From positions 1 to 6,623 of the forward strand of contig DPRT01000050.1 in assembly GCA_003538615.1 (NCBI GenBank): a DNA stretch of 6,623 nucleotides, written 5' to 3'. The stretch's first letter is position 1; every line of letters starts with the position of its first letter. This DNA comes from Holophagaceae bacterium. Lineage in GTDB: Bacteria; Acidobacteriota; Holophagae; Holophagales; Holophagaceae. The notes under the pieces are model-generated. The model worked only from the letters and a program-made list of their open reading frames with translations, was not told the origin of the DNA and did no database searches. Positions 1-3,682 of this stretch are shown here, one piece after another. The position numbers were made by a program, and so were the translations under genes.

Positions 1-109
1 CCTCCTGCTTCACGTTCAGCAGGAGGCTGTGGACCGTGGGCAGCATAGCGGTCAGGAAGACCAGGCCCGCCAGAGTCCGGAAGCAGGCAGGAAGCATCTT
101 CGTCCACAT
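1..109 (-). CDS. N-terminus of an unidentified, probably exported or membrane protein (partial)
   Basis: The minus-strand frame opens at an ATG at 109-107 and stays open to the window edge (36 codons). It begins MWTKMLPACF and has basic residues at 4 and 11. An uninterrupted hydrophobic run at about residues 13-23 is followed by a proline and small/polar residues at 24-28, which is the pattern of a Sec signal peptide or an N-terminal membrane anchor. A Shine-Dalgarno GGAG lies at 122-119, 9 bases before the ATG, and supports this start over the in-frame ATG at residue 5. The gene is divergent from ruvA. The rest lies outside the window, so no function can be given. An overlapping minus frame starting at 188 is also open, but its composition looks like a shadow frame. 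Confidence 0.5.
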   Translation of the reverse strand, partial: MWTKMLPACFRTLAGLVFLTAMLPTVHSLLLNVKQE

Positions 110-200
110 GGTCGGAATCTCCAGACGAGCCTGGAGGTAGCGTCTCGTCATCGGGCAGGCGGCATCGGAAGTGAATTCCGGGAGTCATGATCCTCCGCCC

Positions 201-226
201 CAAGGCCCGCGCGACAACGGGCCTTG
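201..226. repeat. Perfect 9-bp inverted repeat (hairpin) in the divergent intergenic region
   Basis: CAAGGCCCG at 201-209 and CGGGCCTTG at 218-226 are exact reverse complements separated by 8 bases (CGCGACAA). No T-run follows on either strand, so a simple intrinsic terminator is unlikely. Its place between two divergent gene starts, about 50 bases before ruvA, suits an operator or a leader structure, but that is inference. The remainder of 110-277 shows no gene and no convincing -35/-10 pair. Confidence 0.35.
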
Positions 227-265
227 AGATCATCCAAGCATCGCCTCCGGGGCGCGGTTCCTTTG

Positions 266-271
266 TATGCT
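266..271 (+). promoter_or_regulatory. Possible -10 element immediately before ruvA
   Basis: TATGCT at 266-271 matches four of six bases of the TATAAT consensus and ends 6 bases before the ruvA ATG at 278. Transcription from it would begin at or next to the start codon and give a nearly leaderless mRNA. This fits the lack of a normally spaced Shine-Dalgarno: the only purine run, GAAGG at 272-276, is one base from the ATG. No -35 hexamer is recognisable 16-18 bases upstream, so the call is weak. Confidence 0.2.
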
Positions 272-277
272 GAAGGC

Positions 278-865
278 ATGATCGGACGCCTGCGCGGGGA
301 ACTCATCCAGAAGCTGCCGAACCTGGCGCTCGTCGAGTGCGGGGGGGTCGGCTATGCCACCGCCATCAGCCTGTCCACCTACGGCCTGCTGCCGGAAGCT
401 GGAACGCAGGTGACGTTGCACACCGAGTTGCTGGTGCGCGAGAACGAGATCTCGCTGCTCGGATTCTCCTCCACGCAGGAACGGGAGCTGTACCGGATGC
501 TGGTGAAGGTGGACGGCGTGGGACCCAAGCTGGCCCTGGCGGCCCTGGGGGCGCTGTCCCTGGAGGACCTGGTGCAGGCCATCCGCGGGCGCGACGTGAA
601 GGCCCTCACCCGCATCCCCGGCGTGGGGAAGAAGACCGCCGAGAAGATGTGCTTCGAGCTGTCGGAGAAGATGGGCGGCCTGTCGGGGCTGGATGGCCTC
701 TCGGGGGTGCCCTCCGGCGATCCATGGGAGGAGAGCTTGCGCTCGGCCATGACGAATCTTGGCTTCAAGGAGGATGTGGTGCTGCCGGTGGTGGCGGACC
801 TCCGCGCCTCGAAGCCGCCCCTGGCGGAGGCCATCCGCCTTGCATTGAAGGCCCTCCAGCGATGA
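278..865 (+). CDS. ruvA: Holliday junction branch migration protein RuvA
   Basis: RuvA forms tetramers that hold the four-way junction open and load the RuvB motor onto it during recombinational repair. The 195-residue product is close to the usual length of about 200. The start is fixed by the canonical N-terminus MIGRLRG, although the frame is open further upstream to a TTG at 224. Residues 1-63 form the OB-fold domain (CGGVGY at 21-26, LLVREN at 51-56). Two helix-hairpin-helix motifs follow: VDGVGPKLALAAL at 78-90 and IPGVGKKTAEKM at 113-124. After a Gly/Ser-rich linker (about 129-149) comes the RuvB-binding domain III (150-195, with LGFKE at 161-165). By my alignment the acidic pin that reads Glu55-Asp56 in E. 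coli reads Glu55-Asn56 here, with Glu57 next. It is the first gene of an apparent three-gene operon, and neither ruvC nor ruvB is next to it. Confidence 0.97.
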   Translation: MIGRLRGELIQKLPNLALVECGGVGYATAISLSTYGLLPEAGTQVTLHTELLVRENEISLLGFSSTQERELYRMLVKVDGVGPKLALAALGALSLEDLVQAIRGRDVKALTRIPGVGKKTAEKMCFELSEKMGGLSGLDGLSGVPSGDPWEESLRSAMTNLGFKEDVVLPVVADLRASKPPLAEAIRLALKALQR

Positions 866-1788
866 GCACCCGCATCCTCTCCACGTCCCCCCTCGTCGGT
901 CCCGCCCTGGCCGAACTCGGCGCCCGGTTTCCGGAGCTGCGCCTGGCGTCCTTCCGCTCGCCGGAGTGGAACGCGGCCCTGCCCGGAGCCGAGGCCCTGG
1001 TGGTGATGCTTTCCGAGCCCATCACCGAGGCGGACCTCGACGCTGCGCCGAAGCTCAAGGCCATCGGCACCTATTCCGTGGGCGTGAACCATCTGCCCGT
1101 GAAGGCCTGCCAGGCCCGCGGCATCGCCGTGGTGAACACGCCCGGCGTGCTGACGGATGCCACCGCCGACATCGCCCTGGCCCTGCTCATGGCCGTGACG
1201 CGACGCGTGGCGGAAGGCGAAGCGCTGGTGCGTTCGGGCCAGTGGCAGGGCTGGGCGCCGGACCAGCTGCTGGGGCCCGCCCTCGCAGGGAAGGTCTGCG
1301 GCATCCTCGGCAGCGGCCCCATCGGCCAGGCCTTCGCCCGGCGCGCCTGGGCCCTGGGCATGACGCCCATGTTCTGGGATCGCGAAGGCCATGGCGGCGT
1401 GGTGGCGTTCGGCGCCGGGAAGGCGCCCCGCCTGCCCCTGCCGGGCCTCCTTTCCCGCAGCGCCGTGCTGTCCCTCCACTGCCCGCTCACGGACCAGACC
1501 CGCGGGATGCTGGATCGCGCCGCGCTGGAGCAGCTGCCCCAGGGGGCCGTGATCATCAACACCGCCCGCGGCGGCATCATGGACGAGAACGCCGCCATCG
1601 ACCTTCTCGAATCGGGCCGCCTGGGCGGTGTGGGCCTGGATGTCTACGAGGGCGAGCCCCGCCTCAATCCGCGCTGGCTGCAGGCGCCCCGGACCGTGCT
1701 GCTGCCCCACCTGGGCTCCGCCACCACGGAGACCCGCGAGGCCATGGCACGCCTGCTTTGCGACGGCCTGGCCTCCGCACTTGGGTGA
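862..1788 (+). CDS. D-isomer-specific 2-hydroxyacid dehydrogenase, glyoxylate/hydroxypyruvate reductase-like
   Basis: A cytosolic NAD(P)-dependent oxidoreductase of 308 residues, probably reducing glyoxylate or hydroxypyruvate to glycolate or D-glycerate. The substrate loop YSVGVNHL is at 71-78. The Rossmann motif GSGPIG (150-155) is followed exactly 17 residues later by Asp173, the GxGxxG-x17-D spacing typical of NAD(H) preference. The catalytic triad is visible: Arg236 in NTARGG, Glu265 in VYEGEP and His283 in LPHLGSAT. The stretch EGEPRLNP and the ETREAMA segment after the His most resemble the glyoxylate reductase branch, though phosphoglycerate or other 2-ketoacid activity cannot be excluded. 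The C-terminus ends at LASALG, without the short proline-rich tail common in that branch. The ATG at 862 overlaps the ruvA stop (ATGA), implying translational coupling; a weak GAAGG lies at 847-851. Confidence 0.92.
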   Translation: MSTRILSTSPLVGPALAELGARFPELRLASFRSPEWNAALPGAEALVVMLSEPITEADLDAAPKLKAIGTYSVGVNHLPVKACQARGIAVVNTPGVLTDATADIALALLMAVTRRVAEGEALVRSGQWQGWAPDQLLGPALAGKVCGILGSGPIGQAFARRAWALGMTPMFWDREGHGGVVAFGAGKAPRLPLPGLLSRSAVLSLHCPLTDQTRGMLDRAALEQLPQGAVIINTARGGIMDENAAIDLLESGRLGGVGLDVYEGEPRLNPRWLQAPRTVLLPHLGSATTETREAMARLLCDGLASALG

Positions 1789-1806
1789 TACCCTGGACTC
1801 CCTCAC

Positions 1807-1810
1807 GAGG
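1807..1810 (+). promoter_or_regulatory. Ribosome binding site deciding the start of the TPR gene
   Basis: GAGG lies 6 bases before the ATG at 1817. The frame is open further upstream to 1628, inside the dehydrogenase gene, but that stretch is a Cys/Pro/Trp-rich shadow translation. The site therefore fixes 1817 as the start. The 28-base gap after the dehydrogenase stop shows no terminator or promoter, in keeping with co-transcription. Confidence 0.65.
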
Positions 1811-1816
1811 CACGCC

Positions 1817-3358
1817 ATGTCACGCCCCTGGATCAAGCTGCTGGACCCCGGCCTGACGGCGCTCAAGAGCGCCGCCGGAACATCTTTTGAAGCCCGCCTC
1901 ACCCTGGCCCGCGCCCTCAATGGACGCGCCCGCCACGAAGAGGCCCAGGAGATCCTGGACCAGCTGCTGGCCGAGGACCGCTCCCATGCGGAGGCCTGGT
2001 TCGAGCGCCTGCTCTGCTTCCATGACCACACCGGGGAGGAGGAGGGCCTCGAACTGCTGGGGCAGCTCGAATCCCTGCGCGACGAGCATCCGGGGGATGG
2101 CGGGCATCTGCGGAACCTCGCCTACCTCCGCCTGCTCCTGCAGGACCTCGACGGCGCCGACCTGGCCCTGCAGCAGGCCCTGGCCCGGAACGGACAGGAT
2201 CCCAAGGCCCTCGAACTCGCGGGCCTGGTCCAGCTCCACCGCAGCCACCCCTCCGAAGCCAAGGCCTGGTTCCTGAAGGCGCTCAGCCTCAATCCGAAAG
2301 ACCCCCGCACCCTGCGCCTGCTGGCCATCGCCATGGAGCAGCTGAACGACTGGGGCGGCGCCGAAACCCAGCTCGTGGCGGCGCTCCAGACGGAGGAATG
2401 CTACTACTGGGGCTGGCATGCCCTGGGCGAACTGCTGCTGAAGCGCGGCGAGCTCGCCGAAGGCCTGCGCTGCATTCAGCGGGCCCGCAGCCTGCACGTG
2501 GGCGACCCCGCCAGCTACTTCATCCTCTCCGAGATCTTCAGCGAACAGGGCCACCTGGAACTGGCCCAGGGCCAGCTGCACACCCTCATGCTGCTGGCGC
2601 CGCCCGCCCCCGTGCTGGCGGAGGCCCAGGCCCTGCTGGGCGAGCTGAAGCGCGACATGGGCGACCGGGATGGCGCCGTATCCTACTTCTCCCTCGCCGC
2701 GGAAACCGACCCCGACGCCTCGAACCCCTGGGCCGCCCTGGGCGACATGGCCCGCGAAGAATCCCGCTGGGAGGATGCCCTCCGCTGCTACCGCGAAGCC
2801 CTCATGCGCGAGCCCGACGCCGCGGACCTCCAGGTCCAGCTGGGCTACGCCCTATTGGAAACCCGCCAGGGACCCGCCGCTGAGCAGGCCTTCCTCCAGG
2901 CCCTCGAGCTGGATCCCAGCGAATACAGCGCCTACCTGGGCCTGTCCGAGGTCTACCGTTTCTCGAACCGCCGGGAGGATCAGATGGGCATGGTGGACCA
3001 GGCCATGACCCTGGCTCCCGATGATGCCGACGTCTGGAACGCCCGCGGCGTGGCCCTGGAGGTCACGGGGCGCTGGAAAGAGGCCACCGAGGCCTATGAA
3101 AAGGCCCTGAGCCTCGAACCCCATCACCGGAAGGCCGCCAACAACCTGGGCTTCGTGCTGGAAAAGCGCATGGAGAACGGCGAGCCCGAGCTGCGGGACC
3201 GCGCCACCGAGGCATGGAAACAGCGCCTCATCATCTGCCGCGACGAGGGCCAGAGCATGAAGATGGCCACCGAGCACCTCACCCGTCTGGGCGTGGGGGA
3301 GGAGACCCTCCTCGAATGGCTGCGGCCGGAGTTTCTCGCCGTCGAGCTGGAGGGCTGA
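1817..3358 (+). CDS. Tetratricopeptide repeat (TPR) protein of unknown partner
   Basis: A 513-residue helical-repeat protein with no signal peptide and no membrane segment, so probably a cytoplasmic scaffold. I count about 13 TPR-like 34-residue units. The clearest are 302-335, 336-369, 370-403 and 404-437, each with the W/L-LG-A-F/Y-A-P pattern (for example WAALGDMA at 305-312, VWNARGVALE at 406-415 and YEKALSLEP at 427-435). Units at 24-57, 58-91, 94-127, 129-162, 163-196, 197-230, 231-264 and 268-301 are more degenerate. A partial unit from 438 is interrupted by an acidic insertion around 452-460. The C-terminal 35 residues are not repeat-like and end ETLLEWLRPEFLAVELEG. No enzymatic domain is fused to the repeats. 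It is the last gene of the ruvA-dehydrogenase-TPR run and converges on smc. Its function cannot be stated from sequence. Confidence 0.92.
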   Translation: MSRPWIKLLDPGLTALKSAAGTSFEARLTLARALNGRARHEEAQEILDQLLAEDRSHAEAWFERLLCFHDHTGEEEGLELLGQLESLRDEHPGDGGHLRNLAYLRLLLQDLDGADLALQQALARNGQDPKALELAGLVQLHRSHPSEAKAWFLKALSLNPKDPRTLRLLAIAMEQLNDWGGAETQLVAALQTEECYYWGWHALGELLLKRGELAEGLRCIQRARSLHVGDPASYFILSEIFSEQGHLELAQGQLHTLMLLAPPAPVLAEAQALLGELKRDMGDRDGAVSYFSLAAETDPDASNPWAALGDMAREESRWEDALRCYREALMREPDAADLQVQLGYALLETRQGPAAEQAFLQALELDPSEYSAYLGLSEVYRFSNRREDQMGMVDQAMTLAPDDADVWNARGVALEVTGRWKEATEAYEKALSLEPHHRKAANNLGFVLEKRMENGEPELRDRATEAWKQRLIICRDEGQSMKMATEHLTRLGVGEETLLEWLRPEFLAVELEG

Positions 3359-3411
3359 CGCCCCCCACTACCCAAGCATTGACAGGTGGTTGCGCACCGG
3401 GGGGGAACCCC

Positions 3412-3420
3412 TGTGGAAAA
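3412..3420 (-). promoter_or_regulatory. DnaA-box-like site TTTTCCACA (left)
   Basis: The minus strand reads TTTTCCACA, a full match to the E. coli DnaA-box consensus TTWTNCACA. It is the first of two tandem sites 12 bases apart and faces opposite to the third site at 3575. Confidence 0.5.
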
Positions 3421-3423
3421 GCC

Positions 3424-3432
3424 TGTGGATTG
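3424..3432 (-). promoter_or_regulatory. Degenerate DnaA-box-like site CAATCCACA
   Basis: The minus strand reads CAATCCACA, matching seven of nine positions of TTWTNCACA, including the TNCACA core. It repeats CCTGTGGA of the neighbouring site with a 12-base period, so both would lie on nearly the same DNA face. Confidence 0.35.
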
Positions 3433-3483
3433 ATCCCTTCCGGTGAACCTAAACCCTGTCGGGAGATGGACTTCCCGGGGTTC

Positions 3484-3550
3484 CAATCGCAAATTCCAAT
3501 CTATTTAAGTCAAAATAAATCTATCTTTATATAGAAGATGTTTTCAGAAT
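3484..3550. other. AT-rich stretch, candidate DNA unwinding element
   Basis: Of these 67 bases, 51 are A or T, and positions 3491-3550 are 80% A+T, whereas the flanking genes are strongly GC-rich. TTCCAATC occurs at 3481-3488 and 3494-3501, exactly 13 bases apart. AATCTAT occurs at 3498-3504 and 3518-3524, 20 bases apart. Short spaced repeats in an AT-rich block beside DnaA boxes are typical of bacterial unwinding elements, and AATCTATTTAA loosely resembles the E. coli oriC 13-mers. Assignment as an unwinding element is inference; the composition and repeats are seen directly. Confidence 0.5.
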
Positions 3551-3574
3551 CTGCCGATCCGGCCGGAGCCCGGG

Positions 3575-3583
3575 TTTTCCACA
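3575..3583 (+). promoter_or_regulatory. DnaA-box-like site TTTTCCACA (right)
   Basis: The plus strand reads TTTTCCACA, identical to the left site but inverted relative to it, on the far side of the AT-rich core. TTTTCC repeats at 3584-3589, 9 bases later, within a pyrimidine-rich run up to 3599. Confidence 0.5.
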
Positions 3584-3644
3584 TTTTCCGCTTTCTTTCG
3601 CATTGACAGACCAGATGCCTTTACCAGGCAGGAAAGGGGGGGCG

Positions 3645-3682
3645 AAAAGGTCTCACGCCATCCATTCCGTCACCCGGAGACC
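3645..3682 (-). terminator. Possible intrinsic terminator of smc
   Basis: Read on the minus strand, GGTCTC (3682-3677) starts at the last base of the smc stop codon. After a 22-base loop it is matched by GAGACC (3654-3649), followed directly by TTTT (3648-3645). The stem is perfect but only 6 bp, the loop is long and the T-run is short, so termination strength is uncertain. No comparable hairpin with a T-run follows the TPR gene on the plus strand. Confidence 0.35.

Larger units (their letters stand above)
3376..3609 (+). repeat. Pair of identical 10-mers GCATTGACAG bracketing the AT-rich region
   Basis: GCATTGACAG occurs at 3376-3385 and again, in the same orientation, at 3600-3609. Each contains TTGACA, the -35 consensus, but neither has a -10-like hexamer 16-18 bases downstream, so they do not look like promoters. 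They enclose the DnaA-box-like sites and the AT-rich core. Chance remains possible for a single 10-mer pair in about 320 bases. Confidence 0.5.
3359..3681. other. Convergent intergenic region with AT-rich core and DnaA-box-like sites
   Basis: These 323 bases lie between the 3' ends of the TPR gene and smc and hold no credible gene. From left to right they contain a first GCATTGACAG (3376-3385), two tandem CCTGTGGA-containing sites (3410-3432), a small hairpin (CGGGA 3460-3464 / TCCCG 3473-3477) and the AT-rich core (3484-3550). Then come a palindrome TCCGGCCGGA (3558-3567), an inverted DnaA-box-like site (3575-3583), a second GCATTGACAG (3600-3609), a small hairpin (TGCCT 3616-3620 / AGGCA 3626-3630) and a possible smc terminator. 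The whole could be a replication origin, another DnaA-binding locus or only a double terminator region. Confidence 0.8.

Noticed and set aside
1..188. Minus-strand frame starting at 188 with GGAGG at 196-192
   Set aside because: The ribosome site is only 3 bases from the ATG, and the product is Pro/Gly/Asp-rich like a shadow frame. The overlapping frame from 109 has a better-spaced site and a signal peptide.
1628..1816. Upstream extension of the TPR reading frame
   Set aside because: It overlaps the dehydrogenase catalytic region in another frame, is Cys/Pro/Trp-rich, and a good GAGG precedes the ATG at 1817.
379..2031. Long minus-strand open frame (550 codons) opposite ruvA, the dehydrogenase and the start of the TPR gene
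   Set aside because: It lies antisense to three genes with clear family motifs, is rich in Ala/Gly/Arg/His/Gln without domains, and is the usual shadow of GC-rich coding DNA.
3379..3408. TTGACA boxes at 3379 and 3603 as sigma-70 promoters
   Set aside because: Neither has a -10-like hexamer at 16-18 bases; the positions are G-rich or read AGGCAG.
3399..3411. G-run followed by CCCC as a hairpin
   Set aside because: GGGG and CCCC are separated by only three bases and no T-run follows, so it is not a credible terminator.
3214..3534. Plus-strand 106-codon frame running from the TPR gene into the intergenic region
   Set aside because: Most of it is a shadow of the TPR gene. It has no start signal and no recognisable protein pattern.
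3390..3550. A dif recombination site or parS site in the convergent gap
   Set aside because: No 28-base XerC/XerD-like sequence and no TGTTNCACGTGAAACA-like palindrome could be found by eye, although a convergent gap would suit a terminus.
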